A stretch of 56,938 nucleotides of DNA from Candidatus Acidiferrales bacterium (GCA_030037775.1 JASHQB010000158.1:1-56938); one strand, 5' to 3'. Counted from the stretch's first letter, positions 31,453 through 40,796 are shown. Notes: generated by a model not told the origin, from the sequence alone. Numbers and translations: made by a program.

Positions 31453-33093
31453 TCAGCGATCACACTCGGTTGCCGAAAGCCCGAACGTGGCCAGAATGAT
31501 CGGAAAATCCTGGAAGGCGAAATCTTCAACCGCCGCGTGAAAACCCAACCAGTTGTTGAAAGAAGCCGTAATGGCCCGGTAACGTTCTACAACCCCTGAG
31601 CCATCGAGCCTTATCCAATGCAACGCAGATCCAATCGGCGCCTCGGCCCAGCCGAGGGCCGCGCCGGCAACGAAGGAATCGCACGGAGCAGCGACCGGCC
31701 CCGGTTCCATCCGCTCGACCGCCTGATGAATTAGGCCTGCCGACGCATAGCCCTCCTGAAAAAGCACGCGAAGCCGCGCGTAACCATCGCCCTCGGCTTC
31801 GCGCGGCGTCTCGAACGTGTAGCCGTCGTAGCCACCATACGGACACTCCCGCCGCAAGTCATGGCCGCGGCCGGACGCCCGGCCCACGGGACCGACGAGA
31901 TTCAGGTCCCGCGCCTTGCTGGGATCTACCACTCCCACATCCTCCAGCCTGTCCAGGAAGCTGCTCGTGAAGTGAAGGCGGTCCTCGAGGACGTGCAGGT
32001 CTTCGACCGCGCGATCGACGGCGCCAGTTAGATTCTCGAAATCCCTGCTCACGAAGTCCCTCCGCAACCCTCCGGGCGTATTCAATCCGAACAGGTAGCG
32101 GTGTCCCGCAAATTCGCACGAAGCCCGCAGGAGGCGCTCCTCGATAATCGCCGCCTGGGAGGCCGCCACGGCCAGCGCCGTGGATTCGCATATGCCGGTA
32201 ATTGCTCCGGCGTGGTGCCGGAGCCGCTCTAATTCGGCAAGCAGCACGCGCAAGTTCGCCGCGCGCTTAGGGACCTCAAGCGCGCAGATTCTTTCCACCG
32301 CCAGCGAGAAAGCGAGGGAATGCGCGAAAGAAGACGTAGCCGCAAACCGCTCGGCCAGCAACAGAACGTCCGAGACCTGCTGTCCCTCGGCGATTTTTTC
32401 GACGGCGCGGAATTTGTAAAACAGCCGGGGCACAGCCCGTAGAACGTCCTCGCCGACAGTTTCCAGCATGAAGTGCAGGGACTCCCCAATCCCTCCTTCG
32501 TAGACCGGTCCCACGGGCATCGCAAAAGAACCCGGATCTTGCACCACCAGCAAGGGCCGCCAATCCGGATTTGGCCGGCGGCGAAAATGCATCTGGTGTA
32601 CGTTCACCGACCTTCGTTGCGGCTTCCTGTGCGGGGCCACGCCCTCCGGCCAGATCTGATCGTGCAGGATGAAGTCGCCGAGACGAGGATGGCCCTCAAA
32701 GCGGAGGCCGAACAGATCTTCAGTTTCACGCTCGAACCAGTCAGCGGCATGAACTTCGGCGCTGATACTGGGAACGGCCTGCACTGCCGCCGGAACCTCC
32801 AAAACCACCTCGATCCAGCCGGAACCGCTCGCGAGGAAGAGATAGGACAGCCGCCACCGATCGGAGAGCTCCTCGACAATCAGGCCGCCAAATGAGCATC
32901 CGATATCCCAGAACAGAGCCTTCGACAGGGCAGCCAAAACATTCGCTTCGTTCAGGCGGATCGCAAGAGCCACTCCACGACTTCCGCGCTCTACCGAGAT
33001 GCCCGATCCGAACTGCGCTTGCACGGCTGCCGCCACTGCCTCAAGTTCGATCCGTTGAAGTGGCGTGAGCTGCGACGATCCCATCGCGGTCAT
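31453..33093 (-). CDS. HyfG-like large subunit (NuoC-NuoD fusion), altered Ni site
   Basis: A 546-residue protein. Residues 1-180 are NuoC-like (WFERETEDLFGLRFEGHPRLGDFILHD); the rest is NuoD/[NiFe] large-subunit-like. In hydrogenases the Ni ligands are two CxxC pairs. Here the first reads AITGIC (about residue 302) and the second SATEC at the C-terminus. Each has lost its first Cys (Thr, Ala) and kept the second. The kept positions match the cysteines that bridge Ni and Fe; those lost are the terminal Ni ligands. H2 chemistry is unlikely. The complex is best called Ehr-like (hydrogenase-related). Start 33093 follows the hyfF stop directly. Confidence 0.82.
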   Translation of the reverse strand: MTAMGSSQLTPLQRIELEAVAAAVQAQFGSGISVERGSRGVALAIRLNEANVLAALSKALFWDIGCSFGGLIVEELSDRWRLSYLFLASGSGWIEVVLEVPAAVQAVPSISAEVHAADWFERETEDLFGLRFEGHPRLGDFILHDQIWPEGVAPHRKPQRRSVNVHQMHFRRRPNPDWRPLLVVQDPGSFAMPVGPVYEGGIGESLHFMLETVGEDVLRAVPRLFYKFRAVEKIAEGQQVSDVLLLAERFAATSSFAHSLAFSLAVERICALEVPKRAANLRVLLAELERLRHHAGAITGICESTALAVAASQAAIIEERLLRASCEFAGHRYLFGLNTPGGLRRDFVSRDFENLTGAVDRAVEDLHVLEDRLHFTSSFLDRLEDVGVVDPSKARDLNLVGPVGRASGRGHDLRRECPYGGYDGYTFETPREAEGDGYARLRVLFQEGYASAGLIHQAVERMEPGPVAAPCDSFVAGAALGWAEAPIGSALHWIRLDGSGVVERYRAITASFNNWLGFHAAVEDFAFQDFPIILATFGLSATECDR

Positions 33094-33094
33094 G

Positions 33095-34540
33095 TCAGCG
33101 ACCTCCTAATTGCTGCGCCGCGAGATTCAGCAGGTGATACAGCGGTGCCGGAATGTAGACGCCGAGGACGGCCACGGGTAGCGCCGCCCCTATAATTGCC
33201 AGACGGCACGTCAGCGGTATTTTAACCCGCGTGACTGGACCTACTGGCTTGCCAAAGACCATGCCATTCACGTGCATCATAAGACCCACGAACGCGATGA
33301 CGATCAGCGTCGCGAGGATCGTGACGACCAAAGGATGCCCGGCCTGCACCCCTGAACCGAGAATCGAAAACTCGCTCAAGAAGATCGGGAACGGCGGAGC
33401 ACCAGCAATGGCCAGAGAACAGAACAGCAACGCTACGCCCTCGAACGGGGAAATCCGCAACAAGCCGCGGATCGATTTGATCTCCCGCGTTTCCAGCGTG
33501 ATCAGAATCGTGCCCGCTACATAGAAACAGAGGGATTTGGTGATCGAGTGGTTGAGCATCTGGGACACTGCCCCGAAGTCAGATGCACGCGTTGCCAACC
33601 CAGCCGCTGTCAGGATGATGCCCATGTGCTCGACGGTGGAATACGCGAACATCCGCTTGTATTCCCTCACCTGCAGCAAGAGGAAGGCGGCAATGGCAAC
33701 TGACAGCAATCCAATCACCACCATCCAGTAGCCCATTCTCGCCGTGGGCGATGCGAGGAGAATGCCCAGAAGCCTGAGGATCGCGTAAAGCGGGACTGAT
33801 GTCTTCACTCCCGAAAGTACCGCGCAGGCAGGGGACGGCGCCTGGCTGTGGGCGTCCGGCAGCCAAGTGTGCATCGGAGCCAAACCCACTTTTGCACCGA
33901 AACCCACGAAGACCAGGAGGAACGCCAACCGCAAAAGCGCTGGCGGCATGGAAGTCGCGTGCGCGCTGAGTGCCAGCCACGTCTCAGGCGCAAGCGCTCC
34001 CGTGCTGCGATAGGCCCAGAACAGAAAAAGGAATCCCAGCAAAGAGATCGGGGCGCCGATCATGGTGAGCATGGCGTACTTCCACGCCGCTTCAAGCGCC
34101 GTGGCCGTCCTCTCAAAGGCCACCAGGAGAATCGCGAATAAAGTGATCAGTTCAACTCCGACCCAGACAAGATTCGGATCTGACATGGCAGGTGTTGCGA
34201 TGAGCGCAAAAGCGAACAGGTTCGAATCGCAGTAGAACCACCAGGCGCGATGCGCCTGGGCTTTGTTGTGATGCATATAGTCGCCCGCAAAGAGTGCGGC
34301 CATGGCACACACGAAGCTCACCAACACGAGCATCAGCGCAGACAGGCCGTCCGCGCCCACCCATCTGGGGATGGCGGTGACGTAAGAATGGGCAATGACC
34401 TGGCTGGCCACCACCAAAGCCAGGATCAGGTCAAGGAACAAACACACCACGCTGATGGCCCATGCGGCTCTGCGAAACGGAGGAACCCAACAAAGAAAAG
34501 CTGCGACCAAAGGCAGCAGGACGACACCCATCAGCGCCAT
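33095..34540 (-). CDS. hyfF: HyfF-like antiporter-type membrane subunit
   Basis: A 481-residue membrane protein of the NuoM/NuoN/HyfF family with about 13-14 helices: LVWVGVELITLFAILLVAFER (conserved Glu), GFGAKVGLAPMHTWLPDAHSQAP (Lys), YSTVEHMGIILTAAGLA and NHSITKSLCFYVAG. It overlaps hyfE by 10 nt, so the true start may be the second Met at 34531. It would form the second ion-pumping unit of the complex beside HyfB. Confidence 0.85.
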   Translation of the reverse strand: MALMGVVLLPLVAAFLCWVPPFRRAAWAISVVCLFLDLILALVVASQVIAHSYVTAIPRWVGADGLSALMLVLVSFVCAMAALFAGDYMHHNKAQAHRAWWFYCDSNLFAFALIATPAMSDPNLVWVGVELITLFAILLVAFERTATALEAAWKYAMLTMIGAPISLLGFLFLFWAYRSTGALAPETWLALSAHATSMPPALLRLAFLLVFVGFGAKVGLAPMHTWLPDAHSQAPSPACAVLSGVKTSVPLYAILRLLGILLASPTARMGYWMVVIGLLSVAIAAFLLLQVREYKRMFAYSTVEHMGIILTAAGLATRASDFGAVSQMLNHSITKSLCFYVAGTILITLETREIKSIRGLLRISPFEGVALLFCSLAIAGAPPFPIFLSEFSILGSGVQAGHPLVVTILATLIVIAFVGLMMHVNGMVFGKPVGPVTRVKIPLTCRLAIIGAALPVAVLGVYIPAPLYHLLNLAAQQLGGR

Positions 34541-35220
34541 GATGTGGGCTCCTCCTTCAACCCTCGCAAAGTGCCCGTTTCCGTCGTCCCGATGGTCTCC
34601 TTGATGTCTTGGGTGAGCAGCCCGATGATCACCGTGATCAGAATCACGTTAAAGGCCACCGTCAGTTCGGCAATCAGCGGAAGCTCGGCCGCGATCGCGA
34701 TGCCGGCGAAGAAGGCGCCGTTCTCCATCGCCAGGATTCCGATCAACTGCGGAACAGCTTCGCGCCGCACCATGAGGGAAAAGGCGCCAATCAGGACGCC
34801 GGCGAGTCCGATCGGCACGTTGATCTGGACAACACGATCGGGCGTGGCGCTCGTGATCGGCCCGACTAGCACGACAGAAAAAATGGCAAGCAACAAAGCC
34901 CAAAGCAGGGAGGCGGGAATATTGAACACCTGCTCAATCTCACGTCGTACGTACAGCTCCCGAGCCAACGTCCGCTTGAGGACCCAGGGAATCACCAGGA
35001 CTTTGGCAACGATCGTAATGGCCCCGAGCGCATAAAGGTGCATGGAATGCTGGGCATATCCCAGCAGGAAACACGATGCGGACAGCAGCAGGGATTGCAC
35101 AATGAAGTAACGGACCACACCCTGCACCTGCCTCGTCGCAACCATCGCGAAAGCGGAGAGTAAGACAAAACCGGCGCTGAGCGTATTGAGAGCCTCCGGT
35201 GCCGACATTTGAGAAGGCAT
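34531..35220 (-). CDS. hyfE: HyfE-like membrane subunit
   Basis: A 229-residue membrane protein with six or seven helices, including VRYFIVQSLLLSASCFLLGY and LALMVRREAVP-like segments (FSLMVRREAVPQLIGILAMENGAFFAGIA). It matches HyfE, the NuoK-like plus extra helices subunit of hydrogenase-4-type complexes. It lies 14 nt after hyfC. Confidence 0.82.
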   Translation of the reverse strand: MPSQMSAPEALNTLSAGFVLLSAFAMVATRQVQGVVRYFIVQSLLLSASCFLLGYAQHSMHLYALGAITIVAKVLVIPWVLKRTLARELYVRREIEQVFNIPASLLWALLLAIFSVVLVGPITSATPDRVVQINVPIGLAGVLIGAFSLMVRREAVPQLIGILAMENGAFFAGIAIAAELPLIAELTVAFNVILITVIIGLLTQDIKETIGTTETGTLRGLKEEPTSWR

Positions 35221-35234
35221 CAGCGAGTCCCCTC

Positions 35235-36188
35235 CTATGACGCGAAAAAGATGCTTACGATCATGGCCGTCACGGATGTGATGAAAGCCGCTCCGAGGAA
35301 TTCGCTGATGCGAAACAACCGCAGTTTTGCAAGCGAAGTTTCAATGCTCACCAGGACGATCGCAAACAGTAGAACCTTGATCAGAATCAACGGCACGGCG
35401 ACAAGGATCTGGATTATCTCCCGGCCGTGGGCGAGGCCCCAGGGCGCCAATAAGACGTTCAGGAAAATGCAGGCCAAGACCAGGAACTTCATCTGGCCGC
35501 CCCACTTCATGAAAGCCGCGCCCCGGCCGGAGAATTCCAGCGCTTTTGATTCGTCAATCATGGCCAGTTCAAAGTGGCCGGTGGGGTTGTCAACGGGGAT
35601 CCGGCCTCCCTCGGCCAGAATGAGCATCAGAAACGCGGCAAGAAGCAGCATGTGCGCCGGTGAAAAAAAAGCACTCACGTTTTCGACCCACTGTTGCTGC
35701 ACAATGTACGGAATTGTCGATTGCGCAACAAAAGACACCGTAAAAAACACGATCATGAACACCGGCTCCGCAAGAAACCCCACCATGCGCGTCCGGCTCG
35801 CTCCCATCGGGCCGTAAGGATTTCCCGTGTCCACCGCCGCCAGCGCGGCAAAGAATCCCGCCAAGCCCAGGAAGAAACCCCCGGCAAGCATGTCCCCCAT
35901 GAAGGCAAAGGCCAGAGGGTAATCGGTAAGAACCGGTATCAGCACGGTGACGAAAATAGGCGTAATGAACACCAGGTACGGCGTGATGCGGAAAATCCAG
36001 GTCGTTTCCGAGGAAATCACTTCGTCTTTGTGGAACAACTTCCAAAGGTCGCGGTAGGGCTGGAAAATGCTCGGCCCACGCTTGCTTTGCACAATCTCCT
36101 TGAATCGGGAAAGAACGCCGGAATAGAGCGGAGCGAAAACGAGGACAAAGAGAATCTGAATCAGGTTGTAGAGAATCGTTCTTGTCAC
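35235..36188 (-). CDS. hyfC: HyfC-like (NuoH/ND1-type) membrane subunit
   Basis: A 317-residue membrane protein of the ND1 family: LVFAPLYSGVLSRFKEIVQ, RRGPS-like KRGPSIFQPYRDLWKLFHKDEV, LAEGGRIPVDNPTGHFELAMIDE and EFSGRGAAFMKWGGQMK. It anchors the soluble arm to the antiporter subunits. It starts with GTG at 36188, GGGAGG 7 nt upstream. The GTG overlaps the TGA of an upstream 64-codon ORF, implying coupling. It is first recognised gene below riboswitch 9. Confidence 0.87.
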   Translation of the reverse strand: MTRTILYNLIQILFVLVFAPLYSGVLSRFKEIVQSKRGPSIFQPYRDLWKLFHKDEVISSETTWIFRITPYLVFITPIFVTVLIPVLTDYPLAFAFMGDMLAGGFFLGLAGFFAALAAVDTGNPYGPMGASRTRMVGFLAEPVFMIVFFTVSFVAQSTIPYIVQQQWVENVSAFFSPAHMLLLAAFLMLILAEGGRIPVDNPTGHFELAMIDESKALEFSGRGAAFMKWGGQMKFLVLACIFLNVLLAPWGLAHGREIIQILVAVPLILIKVLLFAIVLVSIETSLAKLRLFRISEFLGAAFITSVTAMIVSIFFAS

Positions 36189-36379
36189 GACATACCTCCC
36201 ACAGGGACGTGTCCGTTGGCCAAGGGGGCGAAATCATGACCACAATCGACGAGAGCACATGTACCCTCGGGATAGTGAATAACAGGGGAAGGGGGATTCC
36301 GGCGAGGCGCGGTGAACGCGACCAAAACGCTGCCTCTTTCGCGCCCGGGCTGCTCAGTACTCTTGCTCACTCCTCCCAT
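36185..36379 (-). CDS. Possible riboswitch-gated leader ORF of the hyf-like operon (64 aa)
   Basis: The ATG at 36379 has GAGG 6 nt upstream; bases TG of the ATG and the next eight are one arm of the riboswitch 9 platform. The ORF runs without a break to a TGA that overlaps the hyfC GTG. Its product (VSKSTEQPGRERGSVLVAF...) has a CALVDCGHDF segment but no known family. Gating and coupling resemble the leader at 8113. It may serve only as a translational relay. Confidence 0.4.
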   Translation of the reverse strand: MGGVSKSTEQPGRERGSVLVAFTAPRRNPPSPVIHYPEGTCALVDCGHDFAPLANGHVPVGGMS

Positions 36380-36488
36380 ATCAATCCTCGCGCAGGATAA
36401 ACCCTGCTCAGAAATTGGGAGGAGTCATCAGCCGTTAGAATTCGGCGTTTTTCCCCGAGAAGCATTCGGGGAGGCAAACTCCTTTGCC
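36369..36488 (-). promoter_or_regulatory. Fluoride riboswitch 9 (crcB motif), with 10-bp exclusive hairpin
   Basis: Minus strand: GGCA-AA-GGAGUU-UGCC (P2 GGCA/UGCC), an inserted CCCCGAAUGCUUCUCGGGG hairpin, AACGCCG...CGGCUGAUGACUCC. ACUCCUCCCA (36416-36425) is fully complementary to UGGGAGGAGU (36369-36378). It controls the six-gene hyf-like operon. No U-tract follows, so translation or Rho-dependent control is likely. Confidence 0.88.
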
Positions 36489-36691
36489 ATGTTCATTCAA
36501 CCACAACACATATCATTCCGCAAGTTGGTTCGCGTTGCGATGAAATTCTTTTTGGGGGGAATCACTCATCTCCATAGTCCCGCACAGTAACCAATACGCA
36601 ACGCCGTCCGCCAAGCTTTGCCGCGCCGTGACGTTGTGTCCCAATATTTCCTCAGGCACCGGCCATAGAGCGAAGTAACGGCCCTCGAGAC

Positions 36692-37486
36692 ATGGACGCC
36701 ACAGTACAGATCGACCGGGAAACTGCGAGAACTGCGACCCAGGAACAAATCGGCACTCTCCTCCACGATGTTCGCCCGGAGATCATTCTAGGCCTGCTGG
36801 ACAATCCCCACTTCGAGGAGAATCATCTTTGCCTTTTGCTCGGGCGCAAGGAACTTTCGACGGCATTGCTCGAAGAGGTCGCGAACCGCAATCAATGGAT
36901 GTCCAGCTATCGCGTTCGGCGAAGCCTTGCCTGGCATCCCCATGTGCCATTCACGCTCGGCCTGCGCCTGGTCCGCGAGCTTCATACCGTCGATCTCGTC
37001 CAGTTGGTTCTGCTCCCTTCGGGAGCGCCCCCCATGAAGCACCTGGCCGAGGAACTTGTTCTCGCCCGCCTTCCCCAACTGCCTTCGGCCCAGAAGATGA
37101 TTCTCGCTCGACGCGGCACCATACGAATTACCGGAGCGCTCCTGGCCGACGGGCAACCCGACATTCTGCCCATTGTCTTGGATAGCCCATTCCTCAACGA
37201 AGGCCAAGTTCTCAGGGCGCTCGCCAGAATCAGCGTGCCGGCTCGTGTGGTCACCGCTATCGCGGAAAGCGGACGCTGGTCGCAGCACTACAGCGTGCGC
37301 TTGGCACTGATACGTAATTCCGAAGCGCCACTCTCACGCGTCATCTCCTTCTTGCCAAGCATTTCAACCACCGACTTGCGGATACTGGCCGAGTCCTCGT
37401 CCGTCCCCGCTCGCGTGCGCCCTTACATTCGCCGGGAACTCGCCAATCATATGCAGCGCGGAGGCGGGCCGAAATCCCGAGGTTGA
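36692..37486 (+). CDS. HEAT/LRV-like repeat protein, unknown function
   Basis: A 264-residue soluble protein built of short helical repeats (EIILGLLDNPHFEENHLCLLLGR, RRSLAWHPHVPFTLGLRLVREL, and so on) resembling leucine-rich-variant or HEAT arrays. There is no catalytic motif or signal peptide. It lies on the plus strand between the hyf-like and mutS-like operons and has no riboswitch. It is convergent with mutS-like gene 2; the two stops are 45 nt apart. Confidence 0.6.
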   Translation: MDATVQIDRETARTATQEQIGTLLHDVRPEIILGLLDNPHFEENHLCLLLGRKELSTALLEEVANRNQWMSSYRVRRSLAWHPHVPFTLGLRLVRELHTVDLVQLVLLPSGAPPMKHLAEELVLARLPQLPSAQKMILARRGTIRITGALLADGQPDILPIVLDSPFLNEGQVLRALARISVPARVVTAIAESGRWSQHYSVRLALIRNSEAPLSRVISFLPSISTTDLRILAESSSVPARVRPYIRRELANHMQRGGGPKSRG

Positions 37487-37530
37487 GATCCGCCGACGTG
37501 ATGGCTAACCTTCCATCTCCACCGACCGCG

Positions 37531-39081
37531 CTAGGTTGCAACGGGCGACTTCACGCTCTCCGATTGGCCCCTCTCGAAATGCGGGCGGGCATCGAATATC
37601 TGTCGATAGAGGTCTTCGCCATAACTGGTTTCGAGCGGTTCGCCTTCCAGCATCCTGAAGGTCCGCGTTCCATCGGGTTTTCTTTCGGCGCGCCAAAAAA
37701 TACAGTCTTCGCGCTTTTCATCGAAGAAGGCGTGGGCGAATTCGAAGAGATGAGTTACATAGAAGACCTTCATGCGTCTTTCCAGCAAAGCTCGGACAAT
37801 CTGCCCCGCAATCTCCGAGCCCTCGCGCTCGTTCGTCGCGGCAAAGGATTCGTTGAAGAGCACCATCGAATTCGGTACCAGATGGTCGACGATCTCGCTC
37901 ATCCTGGCGATCTCTTCGTCAAACTTCCCGCTCTTCATGCTGACATCCTCTTCGCGCTTGTAATGAGTCGATAAGGAAGGGCAGATCTCAGCCTCGAGCG
38001 AGTCGGCGCACACGAACATACCGCACTGCATCATGAGCTGGGCCAGACCGATGCTGCGCAGGAAGCTCGACTTGCCGCCTTGATTCGCGCCCGTGATCAC
38101 CCACAGATTCTTGCCCTCGGTGTCACCCGTGTTACTCACGACCTTCCCCTCCAAACGCAAGGAAAGACTTACATCATACAAACCGCTAAAGCGATGCTTT
38201 CGCTCCCCGGCGGGCACCGGAAGAGGAAAACATACGCGCTCCCCTTTGGACGCCAGTCGGTCGTACAGATTGAGGCAACCCACGTAGAAGGCCAACTCCA
38301 TTCGCAGCATCCGAAAAAAACTCAAGACGTGATCGCCGGAGCGTGCAAGCGCAATGGCCACCCGGCTGGTCGCCCGATGTTGCATATCCGACAAGATGCG
38401 TGGCCCCGCCGTGTCCCGATCCGCCAGCCGAAAATTGTAAACACGGGGGCCCTTCCCCAGCATCCGCTGCAGCCAATTCACGCCTTTACCGGAAGGCTGA
38501 CGCAAGACGTAGTTCGTGCCCTCGTTGTACTCGCCCAGCTCTGCACTGAGCATTACGCCTTTCCGGAACTTCAGGCCGGCCAGATGATGCTGGACCGTCC
38601 CCAAATAGTCCTCACCCAGTTCCTTTCGCAGCATGGCGAACAGAGCGGTGAAGGCCTCCGATTCGAAGTTCCCCGCCTGCTCCTCGGCAACTGCCCGTAG
38701 CATCCGGAACGTTTCCAGGGAGGATTCCAGCAAAGCGATGGAGCTATACAACATCGACGATGGATAGTGGCTCGAGATTCCCCACCAATGCTTCTTCGTC
38801 ACGGTGAGGACATCGACCATGAGGTCGTACAACCCTCGCACCACCGCTGGATTTTTCAGGCAATCGTTCATCGCCGCCTGGCGATAGAGGATCACGTCCA
38901 CGTTGTTGTATAGCCCGGACAGCACGGCTTTCCGCACGACCTCGAGCAGGTACTCATCATCGCCAGCCATCGCGCCCAGCAAAGTATCGAGTTCGAGATC
39001 CTGCGCCAGAGACCGCTCGTTCCACGGCATGGCCCCTTCCGGATCGAAGTCCCTCTCTCTATGCATCAGGAATGCCTTCAT
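37531..39081 (-). CDS. MutS-like ATPase 2
   Basis: A 516-residue MutS-family protein with the core and ATPase domains only: Walker A GANQGGKSSF (about 330), a MQCGMFVCADSLEAEICPSL strand, signature region REEDVSMKSGKFDEEIARM, Walker B SMVLFNESFAATNEREG and HLFEFAHAFFD. The mismatch-binding domain I is absent, so it is not classical MutS; it is nearer to MutS2 or DNA-bending MutS homologues without the Smr end. Its ATG overlaps the stop of the upstream MutS-like gene as ATGA, so the two likely form a heterodimer. Confidence 0.8.
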   Translation of the reverse strand: MKAFLMHRERDFDPEGAMPWNERSLAQDLELDTLLGAMAGDDEYLLEVVRKAVLSGLYNNVDVILYRQAAMNDCLKNPAVVRGLYDLMVDVLTVTKKHWWGISSHYPSSMLYSSIALLESSLETFRMLRAVAEEQAGNFESEAFTALFAMLRKELGEDYLGTVQHHLAGLKFRKGVMLSAELGEYNEGTNYVLRQPSGKGVNWLQRMLGKGPRVYNFRLADRDTAGPRILSDMQHRATSRVAIALARSGDHVLSFFRMLRMELAFYVGCLNLYDRLASKGERVCFPLPVPAGERKHRFSGLYDVSLSLRLEGKVVSNTGDTEGKNLWVITGANQGGKSSFLRSIGLAQLMMQCGMFVCADSLEAEICPSLSTHYKREEDVSMKSGKFDEEIARMSEIVDHLVPNSMVLFNESFAATNEREGSEIAGQIVRALLERRMKVFYVTHLFEFAHAFFDEKREDCIFWRAERKPDGTRTFRMLEGEPLETSYGEDLYRQIFDARPHFERGQSESVKSPVAT

Positions 39082-40676
39082 GCCCTGATGCGCTCCTTCA
39101 GCGAGGTGTAAGTCACTTGATACTTCTGCGCGATCGCAAGTGCATAGGCCAGTCCGTCCGCGGGCCTTCGTTCGAGCTTGTAAGTCCGGACCGCCGGGTC
39201 ATTCGGGTCCACGACGCTAACCACGCTGACCGTTTTTTCGTTGAATGACGCAAGTTCATCGAGGAATGTGACGCAGACGGCGAGCAGGTCCAATGCTGAG
39301 ATCCTGGCCACGATTTTCTTGCTCAAATAGACCGCGTCCTTGAGCGTGGTTGAAGAGAAGATCTCATTCATCACGATCAGGCTGTTGGGAGTGGCCTGCT
39401 CCAGTATCTGGTGGACCCGAACCAGGTCATCCTGGAGTTTGCCGCGCAGGTTTGAGATGTCTTCCTCCCGCTCGAAATGCGTGAACAGATGATCGAAGAG
39501 AAAGAGTTTGGCTCTTTCGCCCGGTACCAGACAACCCAGGCCAGCTAGGTAATGAAGCTCGCCAAACGTGCGCGCGAACGTTGTCTTGCCGCCCTGATTC
39601 GGGCCGGAAACAATGAAGATGCGCTCCGTATCGTGGAGAAAAAAATCGTTGCAGACAACGGTAGCTTTCGTGTCGATAAGTTTGCCCGCGAGCGCGAGGT
39701 CGAAGGTTTTGTCTGCACTCACCTCCTTGGACGTCTGCGAGAGATCTGGCCGGCAGAAACTCAGCCCGGCCCGCCGGAATTTTTCCAGGTACGTCAGGTA
39801 GGCAATGTAGAACTGCACTTCGCGCTCGAACCGAGAAATCTTTTGGTCCAAGTAGTTCGCGTGTGACACGCCGAAAGCCTCCAGCGAGCAGAACAGTTCC
39901 GGATGCAATAGGGCGATTCCCTTCTGTATTTCCGCTTCGACATGGTTCATCCCCTCCCAATCCCGGACTTCGAGCTGGTAACGGTTCGCCGAAGCACGCC
40001 TGAATTTCTCGAAGGTCTCTTCGATGGTGGCGCTGTAATCGGTCTCTCCATCGTAGTGGCGAACCGTCACGCTGCTGCCGTTGATGACCAGGCAGTATCG
40101 AATGGCCGACAGGTCTCGTTTCAGTTTTTCGGTTTCTGCTTTCCGATTCTGGAAGGAAGCCGAGGCAACGTACTCTCGGAGATACTCACGGAGCGCGCGC
40201 AGACCCCGCGATTGCAGATCGAGCGCATCCAAGTCCGCCGACAGGCGCTCGACCGCTTCGCAATAGACCTCAACAGCTTCTAGAAAAAGCCGCTCCTTCG
40301 TATGCTTGTAGTCGAGCCTCTTCGCCTGTTCGAGCCGCCGACGCATGGTGTGCATTTTTGCGGAGAAAGGTCGAATCGCCTGCATCACAACTTGGCCAGT
40401 CAGCTCCTCCATGATCTCCTGGCGATAGGCAATCGCATCGAGGTCGCTGAGGCACGTATAGTAAAACGGCGCGAGCGCATATTCCTCATAGCCGACCGTA
40501 ATCCTGGCTATGAGTTGATCGATATGCAAATCGTGGAAGAAGGCAGGTGGTTCCGATTTATCGACGTCCACCTCGCCGCTCGCTTTCTCGAACAGTATGC
40601 TGTGAAAGACCATGCCCTTGTGAGGCTTGAACGCGGCTCCGATCAGAACAGGCCAACAACGACCTCTCAAAGCCAT
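39078..40676 (-). CDS. MutS-like ATPase 1
   Basis: A 532-residue MutS-family protein: a helical lever/clamp region, Walker A GPNQGGKTTF (about 355), LVPGERAKLFLFDHLFTHF, EEDISNLRGKLQDD, Walker B SLIVMNEIFSSTTLKDA and CVTFLDEL. Domain I with the mismatch-reading Phe is absent. The longer open frame to 40904 runs through the riboswitch and cannot be the start. The ATG at 40676 has AGGAAG 8 nt upstream; an ATG at 40613 is the alternative. mutS genes are known fluoride-riboswitch partners. The first gene of a co-translated pair. Confidence 0.82.
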   Translation of the reverse strand: MALRGRCWPVLIGAAFKPHKGMVFHSILFEKASGEVDVDKSEPPAFFHDLHIDQLIARITVGYEEYALAPFYYTCLSDLDAIAYRQEIMEELTGQVVMQAIRPFSAKMHTMRRRLEQAKRLDYKHTKERLFLEAVEVYCEAVERLSADLDALDLQSRGLRALREYLREYVASASFQNRKAETEKLKRDLSAIRYCLVINGSSVTVRHYDGETDYSATIEETFEKFRRASANRYQLEVRDWEGMNHVEAEIQKGIALLHPELFCSLEAFGVSHANYLDQKISRFEREVQFYIAYLTYLEKFRRAGLSFCRPDLSQTSKEVSADKTFDLALAGKLIDTKATVVCNDFFLHDTERIFIVSGPNQGGKTTFARTFGELHYLAGLGCLVPGERAKLFLFDHLFTHFEREEDISNLRGKLQDDLVRVHQILEQATPNSLIVMNEIFSSTTLKDAVYLSKKIVARISALDLLAVCVTFLDELASFNEKTVSVVSVVDPNDPAVRTYKLERRPADGLAYALAIAQKYQVTYTSLKERIRA

Positions 40677-40747
40677 CGTGGCACTTCCTGGCGAAGCTAC
40701 GAATCCAATCCGCCTCCGTTGTATTGGTGAGGGCAGTACTGCTGGGG

Positions 40748-40796
40748 GATGAAAGAAAGCAGACAACTCCTCCGCAACAAACCAACCCTCGTAGGA
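40748..40796 (-). terminator. Riboswitch-controlled terminator (riboswitch 10)
   Basis: CTCCT-A-CG of the aptamer pairs with CG-G-AGGAG (40767-40774), followed by TTGTCTGCTTTCTTTC. It is the same design as at riboswitches 1 and 5. Confidence 0.65.

Noticed and set aside
28532-36188. A genuine formate hydrogenlyase or hydrogenase-4
   Set aside because: Ni and Fe-S cysteines are partly missing and no formate dehydrogenase or hydrogenase maturation gene is present.
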